DNA of 64,000 nt. Origin: MH13 sp042140245 (lineage in GTDB: Bacteria > Pseudomonadota > Alphaproteobacteria > Rhizobiales > MH13). Where the stretch lies: the NCBI RefSeq assembly GCF_042140245.1, contig NZ_CP159483.1, positions 1,736,001 through 1,800,000 of the forward strand, in the 5' to 3' direction. The translations under genes were made by a program, and so were the position numbers. Below, in pieces: positions 16,856-25,917 of the stretch; positions within the stretch are counted from its first letter, which is position 1, and every line of letters begins with the position of its first letter. The notes under the pieces are model-generated. The model had not been told where the DNA came from. It did no database searches and worked only from the letters and a program-made list of their open reading frames with translations.

Positions 16856-17686
16856 ATGCTTGAGATCAAAGGCCTGTCGAAGCATTTCGCCGCCACCAAA
16901 GCGGTTGATGATGTGACCGTCAGTATCCCAGACGGCCAAATGGTCGGCATTATTGGCCGCTCTGGCGCAGGTAAATCGACGCTGCTTCGTATGCTCAACC
17001 GCCTTGCTGATCCGACTGCAGGGCAGATCAATTTCAAGGGCCGCGATGTCGCTGCCATCAAGGGACGTGAGTTGCTCAAGTGGCGCTCTGAATGCGCCAT
17101 GATCTTCCAGCAGTTCAATCTGGTCGGGCGTTTGGATGTGATCACGAACGTTCTGACCGGACGTATGTATCATCACGGTTTCGCATCTTCGATGTTGAAG
17201 TTCTATTCGCCTGCCGAGCGCGCGTTTGCCATTCATGCGCTGGATCGCCTGACAATGTCGCACACGGCAACCCAGCGCGCCGATACCTTGTCTGGCGGCC
17301 AACAGCAGCGTGTCGCCATTGCGCGTGCTCTGGTGCAAGAGCCAAAAATTCTGCTCGCCGATGAACCTATAGCATCGCTCGACCCGATGAATGCCAAGGT
17401 CGTGATGGACGCGCTACGCACCATCAACCAGGAAGATCAGATCACCGTCGTTTGCAATCTCCATACACTGGATACCGCGCGGCGTTATTGCGACCGAGTG
17501 ATCGGTATGGCCGCTGGCAAAGTAGTCTTTGATGGCAATGCCGATGATCTCACCATGGATGTGGCGCGCGATATCTATGGTGCTGACCTCAGCGATTTCA
17601 CCGAAGAGATGACGTCGACCGACATCAGTGCTTTGGGCAAACCTCTCGCCCCGACGGCTATCGATGGGCAAGCCCTGGCTTCCTAA
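16856..17686 (+). CDS. phnC: Phosphonate ABC transporter ATP-binding protein
   Basis: The 276-residue ATPase has Walker A GRSGAGKS, the PhnC-type ECAMIFQQFNLVGRLDVITNVL Q-loop region, signature LSGGQQQRVAIARAL and Walker B ILLADEPIASLD. It energises phosphonate import through the two PhnE permeases downstream. The start codon follows a GGAG ribosome binding site nine bases away. Confidence 0.94.
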   Translation: MLEIKGLSKHFAATKAVDDVTVSIPDGQMVGIIGRSGAGKSTLLRMLNRLADPTAGQINFKGRDVAAIKGRELLKWRSECAMIFQQFNLVGRLDVITNVLTGRMYHHGFASSMLKFYSPAERAFAIHALDRLTMSHTATQRADTLSGGQQQRVAIARALVQEPKILLADEPIASLDPMNAKVVMDALRTINQEDQITVVCNLHTLDTARRYCDRVIGMAAGKVVFDGNADDLTMDVARDIYGADLSDFTEEMTSTDISALGKPLAPTAIDGQALAS

Positions 17687-17727
17687 AGGCCAAACAACTC
17701 CCCTCTATTCGCTGAAGAGCTTGTGCA

Positions 17728-18660
17728 ATGGCCGTGACCACTGACACCCAAATGAACATGATGGGGCACCGCAAGGACCCTGTTGGCGTCTATGAGAAGC
17801 ATCGCAAAGAGCTTGCCCGGGCGAAGCTTGGCCAGAACCTTTTGCTCGGCGCGCTTTTCCTCGGCTTGCTGGTTTTCTCGGTCGCCACATCGCAGTTCTA
17901 CCCTGACCGTTTGGCGCAAGCTGGTTCGCGGGTTTTTGAATATTTCGGCACCATCATGCCGAACCTTGAATGGGACAAACTGTTCTTGGGCCGCGATGAG
18001 CAAGGTCGCGCGGTCGAGGGCTCGCTGACGTTTTGGTACACCGACTTCGCCAAATACATGGCGTTGATCTGGGAAACGATCTTGATGGCGATCACAGCCA
18101 CGATCCTTGGCACGGCAGGTGCCTTGGCCCTTTGCTTTGCCGGATCGCGCAACCTCATCAAAAATTCATGGATCTACTTTTTCGCCCGGCGCTTCATGGA
18201 AGTTTGCCGCGGTGTGCCGGAAATTCTCATCGCATTGGTGTTTGTCTTTGCGTTTGGCATTGGACCGCTGGCCGGTATCCTTGCCATCGCCATTCACTCT
18301 ACTGGGGCGTTGGGCAAACTGTTTGCTGAGGTGAACGAGAACGTCTCGCAGCGTCCTATCGACGGCATTCGCGGCGTGGGTGGCAACTGGTTTGAACAGA
18401 TGCGCTACGGCGTGCTGCCCCAGGTCCTCCCCAACTTCGTTAGCTACGGGCTGCTGCGCTTTGAAATCAATGTGCGCGCCTCTTCTATTATTGGCTTTGT
18501 TGGCGCTGGGGGGATCGGTCAGGAGCTGAACCGCGTGATCTCATTCTATTCTGATGACCGTGTGCTTGCTGTACTGATCTTGGTGGTGATCACGGTGACC
18601 ATCATCGATCTGATTTCTGAACGTTTGCGCACATACTTCATTGGCAAGGAGCAACTGTGA
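17728..18660 (+). CDS. phnE: Phosphonate ABC transporter permease, first PhnE
   Basis: The 310-residue inner-membrane protein has an N-terminal membrane segment (LLLGALFLGLLVFSV), a long periplasmic stretch and a typical permease core ending FEINVRASSIIGFVGAGGIGQEL, the cytoplasmic loop that contacts PhnC. RFMEVCRGVPEILIALVFVFAFGIGPLAGILAIAIH is characteristic of PhnE. It probably pairs with the second PhnE as a heterodimer. Its stop overlaps the next ATG by one base. Confidence 0.92.
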   Translation: MAVTTDTQMNMMGHRKDPVGVYEKHRKELARAKLGQNLLLGALFLGLLVFSVATSQFYPDRLAQAGSRVFEYFGTIMPNLEWDKLFLGRDEQGRAVEGSLTFWYTDFAKYMALIWETILMAITATILGTAGALALCFAGSRNLIKNSWIYFFARRFMEVCRGVPEILIALVFVFAFGIGPLAGILAIAIHSTGALGKLFAEVNENVSQRPIDGIRGVGGNWFEQMRYGVLPQVLPNFVSYGLLRFEINVRASSIIGFVGAGGIGQELNRVISFYSDDRVLAVLILVVITVTIIDLISERLRTYFIGKEQL

Positions 18661-19544
18661 TGGCGCACGCCTCAACCGACACCGCTGTGACCGTTCGCCG
18701 TCTGTCTAATGTTTCTGCAGTGGATGTTACCGCGGCACGCGCCGACAATCCCGCCGCTTTTGGCACTGTCAGCCGGTCGATTTTGGTCTATGCGGCTTGG
18801 GCAAGCGTCTTTGCCTATCTAGCGTTTGCGTTCTGGTATTTTGACTTTGCGCGCATGTTCCAGCCGTCAGAGAATGCGCAGCGCTTGCTCGCGGCCATGT
18901 TTCGGTGGGAAGACATGGCAACTTGGCAATATGCCAATATCTATCGCGGTATTGCCGAGACTTTGGCGATGGCATTTCTCGGAACGTTTCTGGCATCCTT
19001 GGTGGCGTTGATTGTCGGTTTCCTCGCCGCGCGTAATGTGGTGCGCATCCCGGTTTTTCGTCATACGGTCCGGCGCATCCTGGACGTGTTTCGCGGTGTC
19101 GATCAGCTGGTGTGGGCTCTGGTGTTTGTGCGCGCAGTTGGTCTTGGGCCTCTGGCAGGTGTTCTGGCGATCTTCATTTCTGACATCGGCACTTTGTCGA
19201 AGCTCTATTCTGAAGCCATCGAAAACATCGATCGCAAGCAGGTAGAGGGCATCAAGGCAACCGGCGCAGGACAGGTGCGCACCATCCGATATGGCATTCT
19301 GCCTCAAGTCTTTCCTGTGTTTCTCTCCCAGTCGCTTTACTTCCTGGAATCCAATACCCGTTCGGCCACTATCTTGGGCATTGTCGGGGCAGGCGGCATC
19401 GGGATGATCATCATCGAACGGTTCCGCGCCACCTTGTACGATCAAGTGGTGTTCGTCGTGATCAACGTGCTTATCTTGGTCGCGATTATCGATTGGGTGT
19501 CGAAGAAAATTCGAATGAAGTTCATCGGCGAAGTTGGCCATTGA
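18660..19544 (+). CDS. phnE: Phosphonate ABC transporter permease, second PhnE
   Basis: The 294-residue protein is paralogous to the first PhnE. It contains ILDVFRGVDQLVWALVFVRAVGLGPLAGVLAIFISDIGTLSKLYSEAIENID and the loop LESNTRSATILGIVGAGGIGMII. The ATG at 18660 is chosen over the GTG three bases before it because AAGGAG at 18647-18652 has seven-base spacing. It ends the phnDCEE operon; no convincing terminator follows in the next 180 bases. Confidence 0.92.
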   Translation: MAHASTDTAVTVRRLSNVSAVDVTAARADNPAAFGTVSRSILVYAAWASVFAYLAFAFWYFDFARMFQPSENAQRLLAAMFRWEDMATWQYANIYRGIAETLAMAFLGTFLASLVALIVGFLAARNVVRIPVFRHTVRRILDVFRGVDQLVWALVFVRAVGLGPLAGVLAIFISDIGTLSKLYSEAIENIDRKQVEGIKATGAGQVRTIRYGILPQVFPVFLSQSLYFLESNTRSATILGIVGAGGIGMIIIERFRATLYDQVVFVVINVLILVAIIDWVSKKIRMKFIGEVGH

Positions 19545-19727
19545 CCTCCTTCAAAGCCATGACCAGACCCTGGACCAGCTCGGTATGCTGTCCAGTTCAG
19601 CGCCCATGCGCGGCCTAACCGTTCTGCCTGCGCTGGTTCTTGGTTCTGGCACCAGTGACATTCCAAACCCAAAACTGCTTCCGGTTTCCCAATATGCCTC
19701 TGATTTATAAACGGAAATCTACGTGTA

Positions 19728-19770
19728 ATTTAATGTCTGACATTATACTTGATATTGTCAGACATTAAAT
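19728..19770. promoter_or_regulatory. Twin operator for the downstream GntR regulator
   Basis: ATTTAATGTCTGACA (19728-19742) is repeated as its exact reverse complement at 19756-19770, 13 bases apart. Each arm contains its own palindrome TGTC-N-GACA (19734-19742 and 19756-19764), with centres 22 bp apart, about two helical turns. GT-N-AC cores of this type are typical of FadR-subfamily GntR proteins. The site lies immediately upstream of the GntR gene and probably controls the whole unit to 28305. Confidence 0.8.
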
Positions 19771-19831
19771 GTACGGTCTGCCCACCCAAAGTTACTGGAC
19801 GTGGGCATTGGCACAGCACTCATCTTCTCGA

Positions 19832-20563
19832 ATGGCATCTGACTCCCTGCGAGGGGACGATGTTCTTCACGCCTTGCCGGCCAACAGCACCAGCCGTGAT
19901 GTGCTGGATGCGCTGTCTCGGATGATTGAGGAGCAGGGTCTTAAGGTCGGTGACCGGCTACCGCCCGAAGTAGAAATCGCGCGCCAACTCGGCATAGGCC
20001 GTGCGAAGGTTCGTGAGGCGCTCACGTCTTGGCAGAACATGGGCATCGTTACCCGCAATAAAAAAGCGGGCACAAGGTTGGCTGCCGAGGTGTCGTCAAA
20101 CGCGATTCATTTGCCGGTCACGCTTAAGCTAGAAGCTGAAAGCCTGTTGCGCACCCATGCGGTACGTCGACCCCTTGAGTTAGAAACCGCCCGACTCGCT
20201 GCTCAGCAGGCAAACGACAAGCAGCGCCTTTTGATCGAAGCGCGTGCTGCTGAGTTGATGGCCGTTTTCCAAGCGGGTGAGGACTGGCGCGTGGCTGACT
20301 ACAAGTTTCACGCCGCTGTTCATCTGGCTTGCGGCAACCCGCTTTTTGGTGAGCTCATTCAACAGATTCAGCAGGGCTTCAACGAAGTCTATGAGGCGCC
20401 ATTCGGTCAGCCGCACTTAGGGGCTGCCACCATACCTCTGCACGCCCCGCTGGCCGAAGCCATTGTTGCTGGCGATGAAGTCGAGGCCGAACGTCTGATG
20501 GGTGAGATCATGGACATGGTTGAGGCCGAAATTCGTCAGGTGATGGAGACACAAAATGTCTGA
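19832..20563 (+). CDS. FadR-subfamily GntR transcriptional regulator
   Basis: The protein has 243 residues from the ATG at 19832; the in-frame ATG at 19769 overlaps the operator and is less likely, although neither start has a good ribosome binding site. The winged helix is at ~19-80 (DALSRMIEEQGLKVGDRLPPEVEIARQLGIGRAKVREALTSWQNMGIV). An all-helical FCD ligand domain follows, with metal-type histidines in YKFHAAVHLACGN and PLHAPLAEAI. It overlaps the next gene by eight bases. By position it represses the PLP-enzyme/ABC/ThDP-enzyme unit; the ligand is unknown. Confidence 0.88.
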   Translation: MASDSLRGDDVLHALPANSTSRDVLDALSRMIEEQGLKVGDRLPPEVEIARQLGIGRAKVREALTSWQNMGIVTRNKKAGTRLAAEVSSNAIHLPVTLKLEAESLLRTHAVRRPLELETARLAAQQANDKQRLLIEARAAELMAVFQAGEDWRVADYKFHAAVHLACGNPLFGELIQQIQQGFNEVYEAPFGQPHLGAATIPLHAPLAEAIVAGDEVEAERLMGEIMDMVEAEIRQVMETQNV

Positions 20564-21722
20564 TGCATCTGACTTTGGAAAACCTGACATCGCGACCCTG
20601 CTGGCGTCGGTTCTGCCGGACTCCAGTGGGTCGATGACGCCGCCGATTGTGCAATCGTCCCTGTTTTCGTTCGACAGTTTCGAAGCTTTCGAGGCTCGCA
20701 TGGCTGGCAACAGCGATGCGGTTATCTACACACGGGTCCAAAACCCAACGGTAGCGGCCTTTGAAAATTTGATGGCCAAGGCCGAAGAGGGCGAGGGCGC
20801 TGTCGGGTTCGCTTCCGGCATGGCCGCGATCGCATCGACCCTTCTGGCATTTGTGAAGCCCGGCGACCGGATCGCCTGCTGCGAGCATGTCTATCCGGAT
20901 ACGTTCCGCTTTATGGAGCGGCTTTTGCGCCCATTTGGCGTTGAGGTCACGTACCATTCGGTTCGTCAGTTTGCCGATGATCCCGATCTGCTAAGCGGCG
21001 TGACAGTTGCCTATCTGGAGAGCCCAAGCTCGGTTGTGTTTGAGCCAATGGATTTGCCGCGCGTTGCCGAGCAAGCGCGTCATCACGGCGCGATCACCAT
21101 GATCGACAACTCATGGGCGACCCCAGTATTCCAAAAGCCGCTGACCCTGGGCATCGATATCGTTTTGCATTCGGCCTCGAAATATATTTCAGGCCATTCG
21201 GACACGGTTGCGGGTGTTGTGATTGCCTCCCAGTCCCACATTGCCCGCATCCGTGATCTGACTCTTCCGCTTTTGGGGGGCAAGCTTGCCCCCTTTGAAG
21301 CGTTTCTGCTGACGCGTGGTCTTCGCACCCTGTCGGCACGGATGAAGCAGCATCAAGCAACCGCTGATCTGTTTGTCGATCGTCTTGCCACCTTGTCTCA
21401 CGTCGTAAGGGTGAACAGCCCCGGTGCTAACTCGGTGCCTGGCCTTACTGGCCGCAGCGGTTTGATGTCAGTGGAGTTTGACAATGGCATCGACATACCG
21501 GCTTTTTCCAATGCTCTGACCTTGTTTCGGCTGGGCGTGAGCTGGGGCGGATTTGAAAGCCTCATCCTGCCAACCCGCGTCGCGCTGGCACAGGCAGGTG
21601 AGCAAAACTCTCTACAGAAATTTGGCGTTTCACCCAACCTGGTTCGGCTGAGCTTTGGTTTGGAAGATGCCGAAGACCTCTGGGCGGATTTTATCAACGC
21701 CCTGAGCCAAAGCGCCGCCTGA
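20556..21722 (+). CDS. PLP-dependent cystathionine beta/gamma-lyase family enzyme
   Basis: The 388-residue protein is a fold-type I PLP enzyme of the Cys/Met metabolism family. The Schiff-base lysine is K209 in SASKYISGHSD, with the PLP-binding aspartate in TMIDNSWATP and the phosphate-binding YTRVQNPT and SGMAAIAS. At the position of the methionine gamma-lyase Cys116 it has D115 (VYPDTF), so it is not a classical methionine gamma-lyase; DNSWATP resembles cystathionine beta-lyases. Such enzymes eliminate a beta or gamma substituent from an amino acid, releasing ammonia and a 2-oxoacid. It sits between its GntR regulator and a sugar-type importer, with an AceE/MdeB-like enzyme at the operon end. 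Confidence 0.87.
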   Translation: MSDASDFGKPDIATLLASVLPDSSGSMTPPIVQSSLFSFDSFEAFEARMAGNSDAVIYTRVQNPTVAAFENLMAKAEEGEGAVGFASGMAAIASTLLAFVKPGDRIACCEHVYPDTFRFMERLLRPFGVEVTYHSVRQFADDPDLLSGVTVAYLESPSSVVFEPMDLPRVAEQARHHGAITMIDNSWATPVFQKPLTLGIDIVLHSASKYISGHSDTVAGVVIASQSHIARIRDLTLPLLGGKLAPFEAFLLTRGLRTLSARMKQHQATADLFVDRLATLSHVVRVNSPGANSVPGLTGRSGLMSVEFDNGIDIPAFSNALTLFRLGVSWGGFESLILPTRVALAQAGEQNSLQKFGVSPNLVRLSFGLEDAEDLWADFINALSQSAA

Positions 21723-21769
21723 ACCGGCACGAAGACGCTGAAAACAACAACAAGGAGAAGGAAACACTG

Positions 21770-23044
21770 ATGAAAACGACATCTCTCAAGACCTTGCTAT
21801 TGGGGGTTGGCGCTGCCGCCCTGATGGCAGTTGGTCCAGCCCAGGCGGACACGACGCTGCGCCTGGTGGAAGTGATCACCAGCCCTGAACGTACAGCCGT
21901 GCTCGAAGAGCTTGTGGCCCAGTACGAAGCTGAAAACGAAGGAGTGACCGTCCAGATCACCAGCCTGCCTTGGGGCCAAGCCTTTGAAACGTTGGCAACG
22001 ATGGTTGCCGGTGGCGACATCCCCGATGTTGTAGAGATGCCAGACACGTGGGCTGCGCTCTATGCTGGTTCTGGTCGCCTGGCGAGCCTGGAGGATCACA
22101 TCGCCGGCTGGGAGCATGGCGGGACACTGACCGACAAGACGCTGGCCATGGGCCGCCAGGCCGGTGAAGCTTACATGATCCCTTACGGCTTCTATCTGCG
22201 CGCCATGTTCTACAACCGCAACCTGTTGGCTGAAGCTGGTGTGGAAAGCCCTCCAGGCACGATGGAAGAGTTCATGGCAGCTGCTGCTGCAGTGTCCGAG
22301 CTTGATGGCAAGTCAGGCTACTGCCTGCGAGGCGGACCTGGCGGTACCAACGGCTGGATCATGATGGCAGCCGCGATGAACGGCACCAATGAGTTCTTCA
22401 CCGAAGATGGCCAAAGCCGCATCAACGAACCAGGTTCAGTGGAAGGCATCCAGTTCCTGCTGGATCTTTACCAAAATGGCTATGCGCCACGTGACAGCGT
22501 CAACTGGGGCTTCAACGAGATCGTTGCCGGTTTTTACTCTGGCACCTGTGCGTTTCTTGATCAGGATCCTGATGCGTTGATTGCCATTGCTGAACGCATG
22601 GACGCCGAAGACTTCGCAGTCATGCCAATGCCCGTTGGCCCGTCTGGTCAGGCTTTCCCAACTATCGGTTTTGCCGGCTGGTCGATCTTCAACACCACTG
22701 AGCATGAAGATGAGGCCTGGGATTTGGTTGCGGCGCTATCCACCCCTGAAGCCAACTCCGTATGGGCTCAGCGCGTTGGCGTGATCCCCATTCATGAGGG
22801 CGCCGATCAGGACCCATACTTCCAAACCGACCAGTTCTCAGGTTGGTTCGAGACGCTGAATGGTGAGCAGTATGTGCCAACCGTGATGCCAACTTTCCTG
22901 GAAGAATGGGGCTTTTTCGCCAGCACCGTTTTGCTGGAAACCAGCCAGGAAGCCTTGCTTGGCCAGCGCGGCGCGCAGGACTTGGCCGACGAGTGGGCTG
23001 AGTTCCTGAACGAGGCCTATGCCGACTGGCAAGCAGACCAGTGA
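21770..23044 (+). CDS. CUT1-type ABC transporter, substrate-binding protein
   Basis: The 424-residue protein has a signal peptide (MKTTSLKTLLLGVGAAALMA, cleavage after PAQA) and the MalE/UgpB-type fold, with LRLVEVITSPERTAVLEELVAQYEAENEGVTVQI and GGDIPDVVEMPD. AAGGAGAAGGAA precedes the start. Its stop overlaps the GTG start of the next gene (GTGA, 23041-23044), so unlike the other binding-protein genes here it has no hairpin behind it. The substrate is probably a saccharide or glycoconjugate; the neighbouring PLP lyase raises the possibility of an amino-acid conjugate. Confidence 0.9.
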   Translation: MKTTSLKTLLLGVGAAALMAVGPAQADTTLRLVEVITSPERTAVLEELVAQYEAENEGVTVQITSLPWGQAFETLATMVAGGDIPDVVEMPDTWAALYAGSGRLASLEDHIAGWEHGGTLTDKTLAMGRQAGEAYMIPYGFYLRAMFYNRNLLAEAGVESPPGTMEEFMAAAAAVSELDGKSGYCLRGGPGGTNGWIMMAAAMNGTNEFFTEDGQSRINEPGSVEGIQFLLDLYQNGYAPRDSVNWGFNEIVAGFYSGTCAFLDQDPDALIAIAERMDAEDFAVMPMPVGPSGQAFPTIGFAGWSIFNTTEHEDEAWDLVAALSTPEANSVWAQRVGVIPIHEGADQDPYFQTDQFSGWFETLNGEQYVPTVMPTFLEEWGFFASTVLLETSQEALLGQRGAQDLADEWAEFLNEAYADWQADQ

Positions 23045-23976
23045 CCGTCGATACTCACAAAACTGTCGTCCCCGGGGCTCCCCGGGTACGACGCTCCCTG
23101 TACTGGCAGTACATGGTCGAGCCTTTCCTCTATGTCTCGCCAGCGGTCTTCTTGATCGGATCGGTCATCCTGATTCCGCTGATCATCGGCATTTCCTACT
23201 CTTTCCAATCCATTGAGCTGCTCAATCCATTCCAAACGGGTTGGATTGGCTTGGAGAACTACGCTGACCTTTGGTCAGATCGAAAATTCTGGATCGCGCT
23301 GGAAAACACGTTTTGGTGGACGTTCTGGTCCGTCACATTTCAGTTTTTGCTCGGTCTTGGCCTGGCCTTGCTGCTCAACACGCAGTTCTTCGGCAAACGG
23401 CTTTTTCAAGCGCTGGTCTTTCTGCCTTGGGCTGTTCCGACCTTTCTGTCTGCGCTCACGTGGTCTTGGCTCTTCAACCCAACGATCGGCCCATTACCGC
23501 ATTGGATGGCCGCGCTGGGCATTCTTTCTGAGCCGTACAACATTATGGGTGACCCGGACCTTGCTCTGTGGGGGCCCATCGTTGCCAACATTTGGTTTGG
23601 TGTTCCGTTTTTTGCCATCACCTTGCTGGCAGCCTTGCAGTCCATTCCTGGTGAGCTTTATGAGGCCGCAGAGATTGATGGCGCTACAGCTTGGCAGAGC
23701 TTCACCAAAATTACGCTGCCTTTTCTGGCGCCGATGATCGCTATCACGGTCATGCTGCGAACCATTTGGATCGCAAACTTCGCCGACCTCATCTTCGTTA
23801 TGACCGGCGGCGGACCGGCGAACTCCACGCAAATTCTGTCGACCTACATTTTCACAACAGCTTTCCGCCGTCTCGATTTCGGCTACGCGTCCACGATTGC
23901 GGTCGTGCTTCTGGTGCTCTTGCTCATCTACGCCATCGTCGTGCTCTGGCTGCGCAAGAAGCTGGTCAAGATTTAG
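23041..23976 (+). CDS. CUT1-type ABC transporter permease (MalF-like)
   Basis: The 311-residue protein starts at GTG inside the preceding stop codon. Six membrane segments are visible, and the EAA loop YEAAEIDGATAWQSFTKITLP marks the ATPase contact. GGGPANSTQILSTYIFTTAF is typical of MalF/UgpA-like permeases. It pairs with the next gene product. Confidence 0.92.
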   Translation: MTVDTHKTVVPGAPRVRRSLYWQYMVEPFLYVSPAVFLIGSVILIPLIIGISYSFQSIELLNPFQTGWIGLENYADLWSDRKFWIALENTFWWTFWSVTFQFLLGLGLALLLNTQFFGKRLFQALVFLPWAVPTFLSALTWSWLFNPTIGPLPHWMAALGILSEPYNIMGDPDLALWGPIVANIWFGVPFFAITLLAALQSIPGELYEAAEIDGATAWQSFTKITLPFLAPMIAITVMLRTIWIANFADLIFVMTGGGPANSTQILSTYIFTTAFRRLDFGYASTIAVVLLVLLLIYAIVVLWLRKKLVKI

Positions 23977-23985
23977 GGGACAATC

Positions 23986-24825
23986 ATGACGCACGCAGGA
24001 CCCAATCCGGCCCTCGTTGTTGGCAAGTACGCTGCGCTTCTGGCCTATCTGACGTTTGCACTTTTTCCGCTCTACTGGCTGGTAAAGATTGCGCTGACAC
24101 CGGACCGTTTGATCTTCACAGAAGGCACACAGCTATGGCCTTCGCGGGTGACCCTGGAAAACTTCAGTACGGTTATCTTTCAAACCGACTTCATGGCGTT
24201 CTTTGGCAATTCGCTTTTCGTGTCTTTGGGCACTGCGGCGATTACAACTGTGATCGCCGCGGGCGCAGGCTACGCGTTCTCGCGCTTTGTCTTTGCGGGT
24301 AAGCGGATCATTATCGCGATCATGCTCATCACCCAGATGTTTCCGCTGCTGATGATCATTGCGCCGATCTACAAAATTGTCGCCTCGCTCGGACTGCTCA
24401 ACTCGCTGACGTCACTCATCGTCGTCTACACCGCCTTCAACATCGCGTTTGCCACCTTCCTTATGCAGTCGTTTTTCGACGGCATTCCCAAGGATTTGGA
24501 AGAGGCGGCGATGATGGATGGTTGCAGCCGTTTCCAAGCGCTCCGCAAAGTCATCTTCCCGCTGACGCTTCCAGGCCTGGGGGCAACGCTGGGCTTTGTT
24601 TTTACGGCCGCTTGGTCGGAGCTGCTGTTTGCGCTGATGCTTATTTCCGACAATGACTCCATGACGTTCCCGGTCGGTCTTTTGACCTTTGTTTCTCGGT
24701 TCTCGGTTGATTGGGGGCAAATGATGGCGGCGGGTTCGCTGGCGTTGATCCCAAGCTGCCTCTTCTTCATCTTCATCCAACGCTACCTGGTGCAGGGCCT
24801 GACCTCAGGCGCCGTCAAAGGATAG
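23986..24825 (+). CDS. CUT1-type ABC transporter permease (MalG-like)
   Basis: The 279-residue protein has six membrane segments, with FPLYWLVKIALTP near the N-terminus. The EAA loop is EEAAMMDGCSRFQALRKVIFP, and the C-terminus YLVQGLTSGAVKG is the usual MalG/UgpE-type ending. It starts nine bases after the MalF-like gene and ends 11 bases before the ATPase. Confidence 0.92.
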   Translation: MTHAGPNPALVVGKYAALLAYLTFALFPLYWLVKIALTPDRLIFTEGTQLWPSRVTLENFSTVIFQTDFMAFFGNSLFVSLGTAAITTVIAAGAGYAFSRFVFAGKRIIIAIMLITQMFPLLMIIAPIYKIVASLGLLNSLTSLIVVYTAFNIAFATFLMQSFFDGIPKDLEEAAMMDGCSRFQALRKVIFPLTLPGLGATLGFVFTAAWSELLFALMLISDNDSMTFPVGLLTFVSRFSVDWGQMMAAGSLALIPSCLFFIFIQRYLVQGLTSGAVKG

Positions 24826-24836
24826 GAGGGCCAATC

Positions 24837-25916
24837 ATGGCGCGCATTGAACTTAAGAACATCGGCAAGCGTTACGGTCCTGTTGAGGTGTTGCGCGATA
24901 TCAATCTTCAAATCGAGGATGGCGAGTTCATCGTTCTGGTTGGTCCTTCAGGTTGTGGCAAGTCTACGCTTTTGCGCATGATTGCTGGCCTCGAGCCCAT
25001 TACGACTGGTGACTTCTTCATCGATGGGGAACGGATGAACGATGTGCGCCCGCGTGATCGCGATATCGCGATGGTGTTTCAATCCTACGCGCTCTACCCG
25101 CATATGAATGTCGAACGGAATATGGGTTTCTCGATGGAAATCCGCAAAGAGCCGGTGGACGAGAAAGAGCAGCGTGTTGCAAAGGCGGCCAAAACGCTTG
25201 GTCTAAAGCCTTTGATGGAGCGCCTTCCACGCGCCTTGTCTGGTGGACAACGCCAGCGCGTTGCTATGGGCCGGGCCATCATTCGCGATCCGCGCGCCTT
25301 CCTTTTTGATGAGCCTCTGTCCAACCTCGATGCGGCGTTGCGGGTCGATATGCGCTTGGAAATTGCACGTCTTCATCAGCGGCTTGGGTCCACGATGGTG
25401 TATGTGACCCATGATCAGGTGGAGGCGCTTACGCTGGCTGACCGGATTGTGGTGCTTGATGGCGGCGATATCCAACAGGTGGGCAGCCCACTCGATCTTT
25501 ATGAACGGCCAGCCAATAAGTTCGTGGCGCAGTTCATCGGATCACCAACTATGAATGTGGTTCCGGTCGTTGGCGAAACGCATGGCGTGAAGCTGTTTAC
25601 CGGGACGTCCATCCCGTTGCCGGGCATAGCCAATTGTCAGCAGGCAAAAGAGTTGGGCATTCGCCCCGAACATATCGATCTTCTTGACGTTGGAAGTGGC
25701 GATCTCAATGCAACCGCAGAGCTTGTGGAACATCTCGGTTCAGATACAAATCTTTATGTGAAGGTCAAAGATCTGGGGCAGTTGATGGTTCGAAAACACG
25801 GCAACATCTCCGCCAAGCCAGGCGATCGCTTTGGTCTGCGCATCCAGCCCCACAATGCGCATCTGTTCACTGCTGAAGGGACAGCGCTGCCGCAAACTAT
25901 GGCAAAGGCTGCTTGA
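24837..25916 (+). CDS. CUT1 ABC transporter ATP-binding protein (MsmK/UgpC type)
   Basis: The protein has 359 residues from the ATG at 24837, which follows GGAGGG; a longer frame starting at 24711 lies inside the permease gene. Walker A is GPSGCGKS, signature LSGGQRQRVAMGRAI, Walker B AFLFDEPLSNLD, followed by a C-terminal TOBE-like domain (GIRPEHIDLL). It powers the importer encoded upstream. Its stop is one base before the start of the ThDP enzyme, indicating coupled translation. Confidence 0.92.
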   Translation: MARIELKNIGKRYGPVEVLRDINLQIEDGEFIVLVGPSGCGKSTLLRMIAGLEPITTGDFFIDGERMNDVRPRDRDIAMVFQSYALYPHMNVERNMGFSMEIRKEPVDEKEQRVAKAAKTLGLKPLMERLPRALSGGQRQRVAMGRAIIRDPRAFLFDEPLSNLDAALRVDMRLEIARLHQRLGSTMVYVTHDQVEALTLADRIVVLDGGDIQQVGSPLDLYERPANKFVAQFIGSPTMNVVPVVGETHGVKLFTGTSIPLPGIANCQQAKELGIRPEHIDLLDVGSGDLNATAELVEHLGSDTNLYVKVKDLGQLMVRKHGNISAKPGDRFGLRIQPHNAHLFTAEGTALPQTMAKAA

Positions 25917-25917
25917 T

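Noticed and set aside
19742..19755. TATAAT (reverse) and TATACT (forward) hexamers inside the GntR twin operator
   Set aside because: No matching -35 hexamer at proper spacing on either strand, and no divergent gene on the reverse strand; AT-rich sequence alone explains them.
20556..21722. Naming the PLP enzyme methionine gamma-lyase (mdeA)
   Set aside because: The specificity cysteine is Asp and the DNSWATP motif resembles cystathionine beta-lyase; the exact reaction cannot be decided from sequence.
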